Shown piece by piece: positions 37,837 through 47,158 of a stretch of DNA of 64,000 bases (position 1 is its first letter; the number at the start of each line of letters is the position of its first letter). Origin of the DNA: Bradyrhizobium diversitatis (GTDB taxonomy: Bacteria > Pseudomonadota > Alphaproteobacteria > Rhizobiales > Xanthobacteraceae); NCBI RefSeq assembly GCF_016031635.1, contig NZ_JACEGD010000004.1:186001-250000 (forward strand), given 5' to 3'. The notes under the pieces were generated by a model, which did no database searches, was not told the DNA's origin, and saw only the letters and a list, made by a program, of their open reading frames with translations. The translations under genes were made by a program, and so were the position numbers.

Positions 37837-39435
37837 CTACTCCGCCATCTCGACGGATTGCTTCACCGAAGGACCAGCCAGTGGCCGCTCCTCCAATGCA
37901 ATCAGGCAGAGCGCAGCGCCGGTCATCAGCGCGGTAGCGGCGCCGAAGACGTAACGGAACGCATGCCGCATGTCCTCGGCGGGAATGGCATTGACGACGC
38001 CGGCGGCATGATGCTCGCCGGCGAGCGGGATGTCGGCACCCAGCGCGATCAGCAGGATGGCTGCGAAAGCTGCGACCGTGAACGAGGACATCAGCGAGCG
38101 GAAGAAGTTCAAGGCGCCGGTGATGGTGCCGACCTGCGGCCGCGCGACCGAATTCTGCACCGAGACCACGCAGACCGGAAAGGTGGTGCCGAGGCCGAGC
38201 GCGAACGCAGCCATCAGCGTCAAAAGGCCCCAGAGCGGCAGCGTCGTCAGCGTGAGACCGAGGCCGCACAGCGCGGCCCAGGACGTGCCGATGATGGCGA
38301 CGCGCTTGTAATGCTTGGCCCGAGCCATCGTGCGCCCGGCGACGGCCGCACCGATGGTCGAGACCGCCGCGAGCGGGATCAGCGCAAGCCCCGCCTCGCT
38401 GGCGGTGAGATGATAGACGGATTCGTAATAGAGCGGCAGCTGGACCGTGAGGCCCGTGATCGCGCCGAGCGCGCAACCGCCTGCCATCAGCCCGAATGGC
38501 ACGACGCTTCCGCCGAGCAGCGGCAGCGGCAGGAACGGCTCGTCGGCGCGTCGGGCGTGCCAGACGAAGCTGACAACGAGCGCGACCGCGCCACCGACCA
38601 TCGCGAGCACGGTCGGCGACAGCCACGGATAGCGCGTGCCGCCCCAGGTCAGCACCAGCATGAAGACGACGGCGGAGGCCATCAGCAACACGCCGCCGAG
38701 CCAATCGACCTTGCGCTTGCGGTGGAACACCGGGATCTTCTTCATCTTCGGCAGCAGAAGCGCGATCGCGGCAGCCGAGAGCGGCAGATTGATCCAGAAG
38801 ATCATCGACCAGTGCAGATGCTCGGCGAACACGCCGCCGATGACCGGGCCAAGAATGCCGCCGACCATCCAGACGCTGGAGAAATAGGCCTGGTATTGCC
38901 CGCGCTCGCGTGGGCTCACCACGTCGGAGATCACGGTCTGCACCACGGGCATGATGCCGCCGCCGCCGAGGCCCTGGAGGCCGCGCGCCAGGATCAGCAT
39001 CGGCATGTTCGGGGCGATCGCGCACAGCACCGAGCCCGCGACGAACAGGCTGAGCGAGATGATGATCATGACGCGACGACCGTAGATGTCGCTGAGCGTG
39101 CCGAACACCGGCGCAACCGCGGTCGAGGCGAGCAGATAGGCTGTGATCACCCAGGAGAGATTCGAGACGTCCTGGAACTGTCGCCCGATGGTCGGCAGCG
39201 CGGTCGCCACGATGGTCTGGTCGAGCGCTGCCAGGAACATCGTCAGCATCAGGCTGATGACGATGGTGCGGACCTCGTCGGAGGTCAGCGGCACCGGCGG
39301 AGCGATGGACGGCGCGTCATCGACGCTCAACACCTCGCTGGGAAGGCGGGACAGCTCGTCGGCAATGTCGTCAGGCAATGTCTGGACGTCGGCAGCACTC
39401 TGCCGTTCGATTTTGTTCATCTCGTCGGACGTCAT
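37837..39435 (-). CDS. DHA2-family MFS drug exporter (EmrB/QacA type)
   Basis: The protein has 532 residues and about 14 transmembrane helices. The start is uncertain: ATG at 39435 is used here, and 39420 or a TTG at 39447 also fit. Family motifs are LTMFLAALDQTIVATALPTI in helix 1 and GTLSDIYGRRVMIIISLSLF (motif A). An unusual ~55-residue cytoplasmic N-terminal tail precedes helix 1. It exports drugs or amphiphilic compounds with proton antiport. It converges with the GAF kinase 5 bases away; no adjacent membrane-fusion gene is present. Confidence 0.9.
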   Translation of the reverse strand: MTSDEMNKIERQSAADVQTLPDDIADELSRLPSEVLSVDDAPSIAPPVPLTSDEVRTIVISLMLTMFLAALDQTIVATALPTIGRQFQDVSNLSWVITAYLLASTAVAPVFGTLSDIYGRRVMIIISLSLFVAGSVLCAIAPNMPMLILARGLQGLGGGGIMPVVQTVISDVVSPRERGQYQAYFSSVWMVGGILGPVIGGVFAEHLHWSMIFWINLPLSAAAIALLLPKMKKIPVFHRKRKVDWLGGVLLMASAVVFMLVLTWGGTRYPWLSPTVLAMVGGAVALVVSFVWHARRADEPFLPLPLLGGSVVPFGLMAGGCALGAITGLTVQLPLYYESVYHLTASEAGLALIPLAAVSTIGAAVAGRTMARAKHYKRVAIIGTSWAALCGLGLTLTTLPLWGLLTLMAAFALGLGTTFPVCVVSVQNSVARPQVGTITGALNFFRSLMSSFTVAAFAAILLIALGADIPLAGEHHAAGVVNAIPAEDMRHAFRYVFGAATALMTGAALCLIALEERPLAGPSVKQSVEMAE

Positions 39436-39585
39436 GTGGCGGCGCAACGCCGCGAAGGATTCGTTCTATGCAATCCAATGTAGACAGCAAAGTTCTTCCC
39501 AGGCAGGCACCACGGCGCATGGGTGCATCCCATCGCAGGGCCATCCCGAACACGTGATCTCAAGGAGCGGCGGATCAGTCCCTTG

Positions 39586-40101
39586 TCAGTCCCTTGGGCG
39601 TCGCTTCAGACGGGCCCGTTTCGGCAGCACGGCCGGCCACTGGACGATGTGGTTCTCGAGCTCCTCGTCCGGAATCTCCTCCTCGCTTCCCTCGACGCGG
39701 CCGCGCACGGAGACGCCGGCTTCGTGCACGGTGTTGGGATCGCCCGAAACCAGCGGATGCCACCAATAGAGGTCGCGCCCCTCGGCGACGAGCTTGTAGC
39801 CGCAGCTCGGCGGCAGCCAATTCAGGGTGCGGACATTGGCCGGGGTCAGGCGGACGCAATCCGGAACCTTGTCGGAACGATTCGGATAGTCCTTGCAGGC
39901 GCAGCTCGCCCCGTCGAGCAGCTTGCAGCCGACATGGGTGAAGTAGATCCGGCCGGTGTCCTCGTCTTCGAGCTTGTTCAGGCAGCAGCGGCCGCAGCCG
40001 TCGCACAGGCTTTCCCATTCGGCCCCCGACATCTCTTCCAACGTCTTGGTTTTCCAGAAGAATTCTTCCTGGCCTGAGGGTCGTTTGGGAGCTGCGGTCA
40101 T
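39586..40101 (-). CDS. YcgN/UPF0260-family cysteine cluster protein
   Basis: The protein has 171 residues, with the start at 40101 fitting the family N-terminus (an upstream alternative at 40152 is possible). The cysteine cluster is [18 protein letters not shown] together with C-rich [19 protein letters not shown], a pattern of a probable Fe-S or Zn cluster. Conserved features WYWHP-like ([13 protein letters not shown]) and [16 protein letters not shown] match. Function of the family is unknown. Confidence 0.9.
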   Translation of the reverse strand: MTAAPKRPSGQEEFFWKTKTLEEMSGAEWESLCDGCGRCCLNKLEDEDTGRIYFTHVGCKLLDGASCACKDYPNRSDKVPDCVRLTPANVRTLNWLPPSCGYKLVAEGRDLYWWHPLVSGDPNTVHEAGVSVRGRVEGSEEEIPDEELENHIVQWPAVLPKRARLKRRPRD

Positions 40102-40391
40102 GCGCCTCAACAAAAATTCGAAAGAGCTACGGCGACGCCATCTAGGGGGCACGGCCGCAAGGGTGCAAGCGAGGCCTCTCCGAAGCCCGTAATGACCCGG
40201 GGTCAGTTAGGCCTGTTGTTCAAAATCGCGAGCGTGACCATTGGTTTATGGGCCCCGCTCGGCTAGAAGGAACAGCAAGTCCCTCGGATGCTGCCCGGGC
40301 GCCTTGGGTTTGCCGCAACATTCCTCCAAGACGTCTCGATGCCGCCCCGGCCGGGTGCTTGAACGCTCGAAGCAAGCCTCAAGGGTTCTAG

Positions 40392-42680
40392 GTGCGACAG
40401 ATCATACCACCGCATTGGAAGCAGAGGGTCCGGAATTTCTTCCTCGACCTCGATGCGCGTATCGACTCCTCGCTGTTCTCCTCGGCCAAGGGCATCCGCG
40501 AGCTCTACGAGCGCTACTCGACCTTCATGGACCGGTTCTATGTCGGGCGCTGGAAGCGCTGGGTGTTCATCGAGCCATTGTCGGAGGCCGCGACGCTCGG
40601 GCTTGGCGGCATGGTCGTGATGCTCACCCTCGCCATCCCCGCCTTCCGCGAAACCGCGGACGAGGACTGGCTGAAGAAGTCCGATCTCGCGGTGAGCTTC
40701 CTCGACCGCTACGGCAATCCGATCGGCAGCCGCGGCATCAAGCACAACGATTCGATCCCGCTGGAAGACTTTCCCGATGTCCTGATCAAGGCGACGCTGG
40801 CGACCGAGGACCGCCGCTTCTACGAGCATTTCGGCATCGACATCGCCGGCACCGCGCGCGCGCTCGTCACCAACGCCCAGGCCGGCGGCGTGCGCCAGGG
40901 CGGCTCCTCGATCACCCAGCAGCTCGCCAAGAATCTGTTCCTGAGCAACGAGCGCACCATCGAGCGCAAGGTCAACGAGGCCTTCCTCGCGATCTGGCTG
41001 GAATGGCGCCTGACCAAGAACGAGATCCTCAAGCTGTATCTCGACCGCGCCTATATGGGCGGCGGCACCTTCGGCGTCGACGGCGCGGCGCATTTCTACT
41101 TCAACAAGTCGGCGCGCGACGTGACGCTGGCGGAAGCTGCGATGCTCGCCGGCCTGTTCAAGGCACCGACGAAATACGCCCCCCACATCAACCTGCCCGC
41201 CGCCCGCGCCCGCGCCAACGTCGTGCTCGACAACCTCGTCGATGCCGGATTCATGACCGAGGGCCAGGTGTTCGGCGCCCGCCGCAATCCGGCCTTCGCC
41301 GTCGACCGCCGCGACGAGGCTTCGCCGAACTACTATCTCGACTACGCCTTCGACGAGATGCGCAAGCTGGTCGACACCTTCCCGAAGTCGTACACCGAGC
41401 GCGTCTTCGTGGTCCGCACCGCGATGGACACCAACGTGCAGAAGGCAGCAGAGGACGCGGTCGAGAACCAGCTGCGCCAGTTCGGCCGCGACTATCACGC
41501 GACGCAGGCGGCGACCGTCGTCGCCGATCTCGACGGCGGCGTCCGCGCCATGGTCGGCGGCCGCGACTACGGCGCCAGCCAGTTCAACCGCGCCACCGAC
41601 GCCTATCGCCAGCCCGGCTCCTCGTTCAAGCCCTACGTCTACACCACGGCGCTGCTGAACGGCTACACGCCGAACTCGATCGTGGTCGACGGCCCGGTCT
41701 GCATCGGCAATTGGTGCCCGCAGAATTATGGCCATTCCTATTCCGGCTCGGTGACGCTGACGCAGGCGATCACGCGCTCGATCAACGTCGTGCCGGTGAA
41801 GCTGTCGATCGAGATCGGCCGGCGGGATCAGCCGAAGGCACCGAACCCGGCCAAGATCGGCCGCGCCAAGATCGTCGAGGTCGCCCGCCGCTTCGGTCTC
41901 AAGGCGCCGCTGCCCGACACGCCGTCGCTGCCGATCGGTTCGGACGAAGTCACCGTACTCGAGCATGCCGTGGCCTACGCCACCTTCCCCAACCGCGGCA
42001 AGGCGGTGACGCCGCATGCGGTGCTCGAAGTGCGCACCGGTGCCGGCGACCTCGTCTGGCGCTGGGACCGCGACGGCCCGAAGCCGCGGCAGGCGATCCC
42101 CGCTTCCGTTGCCGCCGACATGGCCGGCATGATGAGCCACGTCGTCAGCGAAGGCACCGCACGCCGCGCCGCGCTCGATGGCATTCCGACCGCGGGCAAG
42201 ACCGGCACGACCAATGCGTATCGCGACGCCTGGTTCGTCGGCTACACCGGCAACTTCACCTGCGCGGTCTGGTACGGCAACGACGACTACTCGCCGACCA
42301 ACCGGATGACCGGCGGCTCGCTGCCGGCGCAGACCTGGCACGACATCATGCTCGCGGCGCATCAGGGCGTCGAGGTCCGGGAGATCCCCGGCATCGGCAT
42401 GGGCCAGAAGCTGCCGCCGCAGCATGTTTCCAACGCGCAGGCCAATGCGGCGGCGAAGGTGCTGGAGACCAAGCCGGGTCCGCCGCCGGTGCTGACCAAG
42501 CGCGGTGCCGACGTCCTCGTGCGCGTCGAGAAGCTGCTCGATGATGCGGCCAGGACCGCGAATAAATCCGCGGCCGACGACGGCAAGCCGGCGAAGCCGT
42601 CCTCGGCGACGAGCGCGCTCGCCTTCCCGCAAAACTATGCGGAAGAGAACGCCAACGCCTCTGCTCCGCGCAAGAACTGA
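40392..42680 (+). CDS. Penicillin-binding protein 1A (bifunctional class A)
   Basis: The protein has 762 residues and probably starts at the GTG at 40392. A transmembrane helix (about residues 68-88) anchors it in the inner membrane. The glycosyltransferase 51 domain has EDRRFYEHFGID and GGSSITQQLAKNLFL; the transpeptidase domain has SSFKP (SxxK), SIN (SxN) and KTGTT (KTG). It polymerises and cross-links peptidoglycan. The next gene follows without a gap, giving possible coupling with the DUF1214 and DUF1254 proteins. Confidence 0.95.
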   Translation: MRQIIPPHWKQRVRNFFLDLDARIDSSLFSSAKGIRELYERYSTFMDRFYVGRWKRWVFIEPLSEAATLGLGGMVVMLTLAIPAFRETADEDWLKKSDLAVSFLDRYGNPIGSRGIKHNDSIPLEDFPDVLIKATLATEDRRFYEHFGIDIAGTARALVTNAQAGGVRQGGSSITQQLAKNLFLSNERTIERKVNEAFLAIWLEWRLTKNEILKLYLDRAYMGGGTFGVDGAAHFYFNKSARDVTLAEAAMLAGLFKAPTKYAPHINLPAARARANVVLDNLVDAGFMTEGQVFGARRNPAFAVDRRDEASPNYYLDYAFDEMRKLVDTFPKSYTERVFVVRTAMDTNVQKAAEDAVENQLRQFGRDYHATQAATVVADLDGGVRAMVGGRDYGASQFNRATDAYRQPGSSFKPYVYTTALLNGYTPNSIVVDGPVCIGNWCPQNYGHSYSGSVTLTQAITRSINVVPVKLSIEIGRRDQPKAPNPAKIGRAKIVEVARRFGLKAPLPDTPSLPIGSDEVTVLEHAVAYATFPNRGKAVTPHAVLEVRTGAGDLVWRWDRDGPKPRQAIPASVAADMAGMMSHVVSEGTARRAALDGIPTAGKTGTTNAYRDAWFVGYTGNFTCAVWYGNDDYSPTNRMTGGSLPAQTWHDIMLAAHQGVEVREIPGIGMGQKLPPQHVSNAQANAAAKVLETKPGPPPVLTKRGADVLVRVEKLLDDAARTANKSAADDGKPAKPSSATSALAFPQNYAEENANASAPRKN

Positions 42681-43268
42681 TTGAAACCCGTGCGGCTGAT
42701 CCTGATCACATTGACGGCGCTTCTTCTCGCAACGGTGGTCGGCGTCGGCGCGACCTGGATGACGACGACGCGCGGCACCGAGATCGGCACGCTGACCATC
42801 GGCGCCTGGACCGCGCGGCCGCGCACCGGCACCGCCGACGCCGACCCCTATTCGCGCGCCACCATCGTGCGCAACGGCGAGCTGCCGATCGGCACCGGCG
42901 ACGGCGTCGCCTTCACCGCCACCACCGACGACAAGAGGAAGGCGCTCGACGGCCGCTGCGATGTCGTCGTCTCCGGCGTGACGCCGCCGGCGCGGTTCTG
43001 GACGCTGACGCTGTACGACCGCAAGGGCCACCTCGTCGCCAATTCGCTTGCCCGCTACGGCTTCACCAGCCAGGAGATCGTGCGGCAGTCCGACGGCTCG
43101 TTCGAGATCCGCATCGCCTCGCGCTCCCGTGCCGGCAACTGGCTGCCGACCGGCGGCATCGAGCGCTACGCCTTGATGCTGCGCCTCTACGACACCCCGG
43201 TCGGGGTCGCAACGCGCACCCAGCGCGATGCGCCGATGCCGAGCATCACCACGGTGGGCTGCTCATGA
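42681..43268 (+). CDS. DUF1214-domain membrane-anchored protein
   Basis: The product has 195 residues from a TTG directly after the PBP stop, or 192 from the GTG at 42690. An N-terminal membrane helix (RLILITLTALLLATVVGVGA) precedes a beta-rich domain (PYSRATIVRNGELPIGTGDG, RFWTLTLYDRKGHLVANSLA) found in DUF1214 proteins. It acts at the periplasmic face. The stop overlaps the start of the DUF1254 gene by four bases, which fits the family habit of pairing or fusion of these domains. Function unknown. Confidence 0.8.
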   Translation: MKPVRLILITLTALLLATVVGVGATWMTTTRGTEIGTLTIGAWTARPRTGTADADPYSRATIVRNGELPIGTGDGVAFTATTDDKRKALDGRCDVVVSGVTPPARFWTLTLYDRKGHLVANSLARYGFTSQEIVRQSDGSFEIRIASRSRAGNWLPTGGIERYALMLRLYDTPVGVATRTQRDAPMPSITTVGCS

Positions 43269-43849
43269 TCCGGCTCGCGTTCACCATCGTTGCCGGCGTG
43301 GTGCTGGGCCTCGTGGTCCATCTCGTCAGCGTGCTGGCGCTGCCGCGGATCGCGACGCAGGATGCCTATTCGCGGCTGACGCCGATGACGAAGGTGAACG
43401 CCGTCACCCAGCTTCCCCTCGCCGACCCCAACACTTCGCCGATGCCGTTCATGGATCCGGCCTTCGCGCTGGCGATCTGCCGCTACGATCTGTCGGGCGG
43501 ACCGATCAAGCTGACGGTGCCGGTGAGCCAGGCCTACACCTCGGTGTCGTTCTACACCCGCAACGAGATCGCCTATTACGCCATCAACGACCGCTCGGCC
43601 GGCAAGAAGGTGATCGAGCTCGACCTGATGACCGAAGCGCAGCACAGCGAGCTGCCCGAGGACGAAGAGGTCACCGCGGCCGACCGGCTGATCATCGATT
43701 CCCCTGCGACCACCGGCCTGATCCTGATGAAGGCGCTCGCCCCCGAGCCCGGCCTGATGCCGCAGGCGCAGGCCTCGCTGGCAGCGGCGACCTGCGCGCC
43801 GCAAACCGAGCCGCCGGCCAAGGCCGAAGCGCCGCGCAGCCGGCGCTGA
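43265..43849 (+). CDS. DUF1254-domain membrane-anchored protein
   Basis: The protein has 194 residues and starts at an ATG overlapping the DUF1214 stop (ATGA). An N-terminal helix (LAFTIVAGVVLGLVVHLVSV) is followed by the domain with QDAYSRLTPMTKVNAVTQL and AICRYDLSGGPIKLTVPV. It is much shorter than fused DUF1254-DUF1214 proteins, so the pair here is the split form. The C-terminal tail is Ala/Pro-rich. Likely a complex with its neighbour at the membrane. Confidence 0.8.
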   Translation: MIRLAFTIVAGVVLGLVVHLVSVLALPRIATQDAYSRLTPMTKVNAVTQLPLADPNTSPMPFMDPAFALAICRYDLSGGPIKLTVPVSQAYTSVSFYTRNEIAYYAINDRSAGKKVIELDLMTEAQHSELPEDEEVTAADRLIIDSPATTGLILMKALAPEPGLMPQAQASLAAATCAPQTEPPAKAEAPRSRR

Positions 43850-44287
43850 GCCGGCTGTTTCAGCAGGGCAAAACGGAAACTGCGAAAACAACCCCATGCA
43901 CAGTAGCGGGGGCATTGAAATCATTACGTTCTTCCGTCGACGATGACGAAGCGGCCGGACGGACGTGCACGCCCCTTTGACTCGTCGGGCAAAACACCGG
44001 CATACTGGCATCATCGAAAGTTCGTCACACCCGCGCGGAGCCATCCGTTGCGGGTGTTGTCATGTCGGAGCAAAGATTGCGATTGCGATGTCCTCGCCTG
44101 AAGCGAGGAGCGCCTTGCCCATGGTTGATCTCAGCGCTCGCTCCTGTGAGGTCCGCAAGTCTCGACCCATAGCCCGTCCCGAACCACGCGTCACATTTGC
44201 GGCGCAGCATTTGCAGCTACAGAGTGCGACGACTATCGAAAGGTGATACGCTGCCGCCCCTGGTCCTCACGCTGCGATGAGGGTCGA
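43850..44287. other. Intergenic region with a probable dispersed repeat
   Basis: 438 bases. The part from about 43860 to 44030 contains AAAACGGAAACTGCGAAAAC, CCCATGCACAGTAG and GGGCAAAACACCGGCAT, phrases I associate with a dispersed intergenic repeat of Bradyrhizobium. The remainder is GC-rich with no convincing gene and should carry the promoter of the substrate-binding protein gene at 44288. Confidence 0.4.
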
Positions 44288-45268
44288 ATGAAACGGCGGG
44301 AGTTCATAGCGGGCACCGCGGCGCTGCTCATTTCGCCATGCTATTCGCGCGCGCAGGGAAAACGCCGTCGGCTCGGCTTTCTCGCTGTAGGTGATGGAGG
44401 TGGGAAAGCCCTCAATCAAGCCGAGCTCGTGCTTCTTGACACGCTGCGAAGCCTCGGCTGGATCGAAGGAAAAAATCTCCTCATCGAGTATCGCTTTTCT
44501 CATCCCTCGGATCGACTGGCGGCGTCTGTCGCCGATCTGATTGCCCTCAGTCCCGAGCTGTTTGTCGCTCCCGGTCCGCAAGCGGCCGTAGCGCTGAAGT
44601 CGGCAACCACCACCGTTCCTATCGTATTCGTGAGTGTGGCCGACCCCGTGAAGCTTGGCCTCGTGCAAAGCCTGCCGCGTCCAGGAGGCAACGTGACGGG
44701 CCTTTCGACCATGGTACCGGATGACTTCCTCGCGAAACGTCTCGAAATCCTTCGAGAACTCGTTCCCGGCGCCTCGAAGATCGCGCTCTTGGTCAATCCG
44801 GCCAACCCAATGCAGAGGCTATATCTCGCAGAAGACGTACCCCGCATAGGCCGGGAGCTCGGCGTGGCCTTGCTGCCGGTCGAGGCGGCGACGGCCGAGG
44901 AGCTCGACGTCGCGTTTGCATCCGCTGCTGCCCAGCATGCCGATGCAATCATCGATTTTGGCGATACGCTCACCTATGTTCAGGCTCCGCGGATTATCGC
45001 GCTCGCGGCGAAATATCGCCTGCCGGCAAACTATCTGTTCCGGCATTATGCCGATGGCGGATTGTCGGTGTACGGAGCCGACGCCCGAGATCTGTTCCGC
45101 CGTGCGGCACATTACGTGGACAAGATCCTCAAAGGCGCCAAGCCTTCCGAATTGCCGGTAGAGAGGCCGATCAAATTCGAGCTGATCATCAACATGAAGA
45201 CTGCCAAAGCGCTGGGCCTCACCGTATCACCCTCACTACTTGTCCGCGCCGACGAGGTGATCGAATAG
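44288..45268 (+). CDS. ABC-type substrate-binding protein (PF04392-like)
   Basis: The protein has 326 residues starting at the ATG at 44288. The N-terminus is a twin-arginine-like leader (MKRREFIAGTAALL) ending near PCYSRAQ. The two-lobed fold has LVAPGPQAAVALKSAT-like strand and helix pattern, ADPVKLGLVQSLPRPGGNVT and LPANYLFRHYADGGLSVYG, characteristic of the DUF534/TrpX type. These periplasmic proteins bind small solutes, in several cases amino acids or related compounds. No permease or ATPase gene lies beside it, so it is an orphan receptor. Confidence 0.85.
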   Translation: MKRREFIAGTAALLISPCYSRAQGKRRRLGFLAVGDGGGKALNQAELVLLDTLRSLGWIEGKNLLIEYRFSHPSDRLAASVADLIALSPELFVAPGPQAAVALKSATTTVPIVFVSVADPVKLGLVQSLPRPGGNVTGLSTMVPDDFLAKRLEILRELVPGASKIALLVNPANPMQRLYLAEDVPRIGRELGVALLPVEAATAEELDVAFASAAAQHADAIIDFGDTLTYVQAPRIIALAAKYRLPANYLFRHYADGGLSVYGADARDLFRRAAHYVDKILKGAKPSELPVERPIKFELIINMKTAKALGLTVSPSLLVRADEVIE

Positions 45269-45353
45269 CGAGGACAATTGCGGAGGTGCGTTTCCTGTCG
45301 TTCTCATTGAGGGCGAGCTCATTCGCGCATACCACAATGTTGATGCAGACAAC

Positions 45354-45671
45354 GTGATGTTAGAGCCAGTGCCTTACGTTCGCTGTCACTGGAAAGGGTC
45401 TTCTCAATGGAAGTACTTTGCCACGGTTGACGTGGTCTCTATGAAGGCGTTCCCTGCCTTTGCGGAGGAGCGCGCCCGAGACTGCCAGTTTTTGCTTGCC
45501 AAAATGGCGGAGCCAATCCGGCAAATAATGGCGGAGCCAATCCGGCAAATAATGAAGTTCAGTGAAAGCGGAAATCCCGCTGATTTAACTGTAAGCAGAG
45601 GGTCTAGGGGTACAGCAGGATTGCCAAGGTTGCTCCGCAAAATCAGGGAATCTCATAAAGCGGAGCCTTGA
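45354..45671 (+). CDS. Hypothetical protein with a tandem 8-residue duplication, doubtful
   Basis: The frame of 105 residues starts at GTG-ATG (45354). The same frame is open upstream to the preceding gene and gives GAFPVVLIEGELIRAYHNV with no start codon, which looks protein-like. The residues MAEPIRQI occur twice in tandem because of a 24-bp direct duplication at 45504-45551. The region has lower GC than its surroundings. It is either a young or poorly conserved gene or the end of a decayed one. No family recognised. Confidence 0.3.
   Translation: MMLEPVPYVRCHWKGSSQWKYFATVDVVSMKAFPAFAEERARDCQFLLAKMAEPIRQIMAEPIRQIMKFSESGNPADLTVSRGSRGTAGLPRLLRKIRESHKAEP
45504..45551. repeat. Tandem direct duplication of 24 bp
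   Basis: The unit ATGGCGGAGCCAATCCGGCA followed by AATA occurs twice without interruption at 45504-45527 and 45528-45551. The copies are identical, so the duplication is recent. Confidence 0.85.
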
Positions 45672-45997
45672 AGACATTCCGCTAGTGGCCCTGGCAGACA
45701 TTGCCGTGCTCGAACGCCGTTACGGCAAGTGGCTCTCAGTCGAAGCCCGAGCCTGGCGCTTCGCTGGCCAGGTCGTTGACCGAAACGCAGCTGCGCAACA
45801 CTGCGCGTCAGGGCTCATTCAAGCTCGGGCGCGCGGAACTGCGGCGCGCGCCCTGCATTTCCCGCGGCAGTCAGCGCGGCTCCCATGGCAGCAGCTGTCA
45901 CGCGACAGTAGGACGCAACCACAGATCGATTGCGGCGTTGAAGCGGCTCGTCGCGAGAGATATCGATCGGCACAACCATCTTCGATCGGAGGAACGC
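45672..45997. other. Intergenic stretch before the GFA gene
   Basis: About 325 bases. Two overlapping frames run through it but neither resembles a known protein, and no good start is seen. Possibly remnants of an older gene. The last bases hold CGGAGGAAC, the ribosome binding site of the GFA gene. Confidence 0.4.
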
Positions 45998-46405
45998 ATG
46001 AGCACCATCACCGGCGGCTGTCACTGCGGCGCAATCCGTTATGAGGTCGAGGGCGAGGCGATCGTGCATGCGTTGTGCCACTGCCGCGATTGCCGACTTC
46101 ACGCCGGCGCGCCGGTCGTCGGCTGGACGATGTACGCGGACGATGCCGTCAAGGTGACCAAGGGCGAGCCGAAGGTGTACCACTCCTCGGAACATGGCCG
46201 GCGGCACTTCTGCGGCGACTGCGGCACCGGCCTGTTCTATTTCAATGCTAACATAATGCCCGGAATCATCGACATCCAGAGCGCGACCTATGACGATCCC
46301 GAGGTCGTGCCGGCAACGATGCAGATCCAGGTCGCCGAGCGTCTTCGCTGGATGGAGCATGCGCACGAACTGCCGGCGTTCGACCGCTATCCTCCACAGC
46401 CGTAG
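45998..46405 (+). CDS. GFA-family (glutathione-dependent formaldehyde-activating-like) zinc protein
   Basis: The protein has 135 residues and starts at 45998 with GGAGGAAC upstream. Zinc-binding cysteines occur as GGCHCGAIRYEVEG, LCHCRDCR and FCGDCGTGL, the complete set for the GFA/CENP-V fold. Family members are cytoplasmic and catalyse or assist glutathione adduct chemistry; the substrate here is unknown. It is followed by a convergent CpxP-like gene 68 bases away. Confidence 0.9.
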   Translation: MSTITGGCHCGAIRYEVEGEAIVHALCHCRDCRLHAGAPVVGWTMYADDAVKVTKGEPKVYHSSEHGRRHFCGDCGTGLFYFNANIMPGIIDIQSATYDDPEVVPATMQIQVAERLRWMEHAHELPAFDRYPPQP

Positions 46406-46473
46406 CGGCGGAAGATGACACCGGCTGTTTTGGCGTCATCCAGGGATCGGCAACGCTCGGCCCGTGCGCCAGC

Positions 46474-47004
46474 TCATTGATGGTGACGATGGCGCTGCGA
46501 CGCGCCGCCGGACGTGTACCCGCGCAGCTCGGCGTATCTTGCCAATTGCGCCTGATCGAGAACCGCCGCGGTGCGCAGGTGATATTTGAGATGAGCTTGC
46601 CGCAGCTCTCCCTGCGTCTTCGCGATCGCCGCGGTGGCGGATCCCAGACTCTCGTCGGTGATCGTGCGGCTGGCGAACTGCCGATCCAGATCCGCCTCGC
46701 TCTCGATTAATCTGCTGCCGATGGGAGTGGTCTCGGCCCTCATCTCGGAGAACATCGCCTCGACCTTGCTCCGCTGCTCCGGGTTCAATCCCAATTGGTC
46801 CGCGAGTTCGAGCACGTGGGAGGGCCCGGGATAACCATTGAGCTCGGCCGCGAGTGCGAGCCCCATGCCGCGCCCCGCCCGCAGATCGCCGATCTGCTGG
46901 TCCGAAAGCGCCTTGATGTGGCGGGACTGCATGCCGGCGTACGGCGTCTGCGCCCAAGCGGCAGAGGGCGCGAACAACGCGATGATCAAAACGACGATCC
47001 TCAT
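46474..47004 (-). CDS. CpxP/Spy-family periplasmic metal-stress protein
   Basis: The protein has 176 residues with a signal peptide (MRIVVLIIALFAPSAAWAQ). The helical body has LADQLGLNPEQRSKVEAMFS and a pair of long helices, matching the Spy/CpxP and periplasmic heavy-metal sensor fold. It ends in a His-rich tail (RHRHHQ) that could bind metal. It is the last gene of a seven-gene minus-strand metal-resistance operon (53957 to 46474). It probably prevents aggregation of envelope proteins under copper stress. Confidence 0.78.
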   Translation of the reverse strand: MRIVVLIIALFAPSAAWAQTPYAGMQSRHIKALSDQQIGDLRAGRGMGLALAAELNGYPGPSHVLELADQLGLNPEQRSKVEAMFSEMRAETTPIGSRLIESEADLDRQFASRTITDESLGSATAAIAKTQGELRQAHLKYHLRTAAVLDQAQLARYAELRGYTSGGASQRHRHHQ

Positions 47005-47158
47005 GACTTTCCACCCATGTTGCAGGACGTCAACCAATCATGACTCGGCGATGGCGTAAATGGCAACATCGCCGGTGATCTACGCGGGACCTTCGGCAGG
47101 TTGCGATCTGAGCTTCCATGACGGCGGCGGCTGGGAGCGCTCCCTGATCATGAAGCTC

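Noticed and set aside
40263..43031. Minus-strand frame of 922 residues antisense to PBP1A
   Set aside because: Antisense of a complete class A penicillin-binding protein; no recognisable domain.
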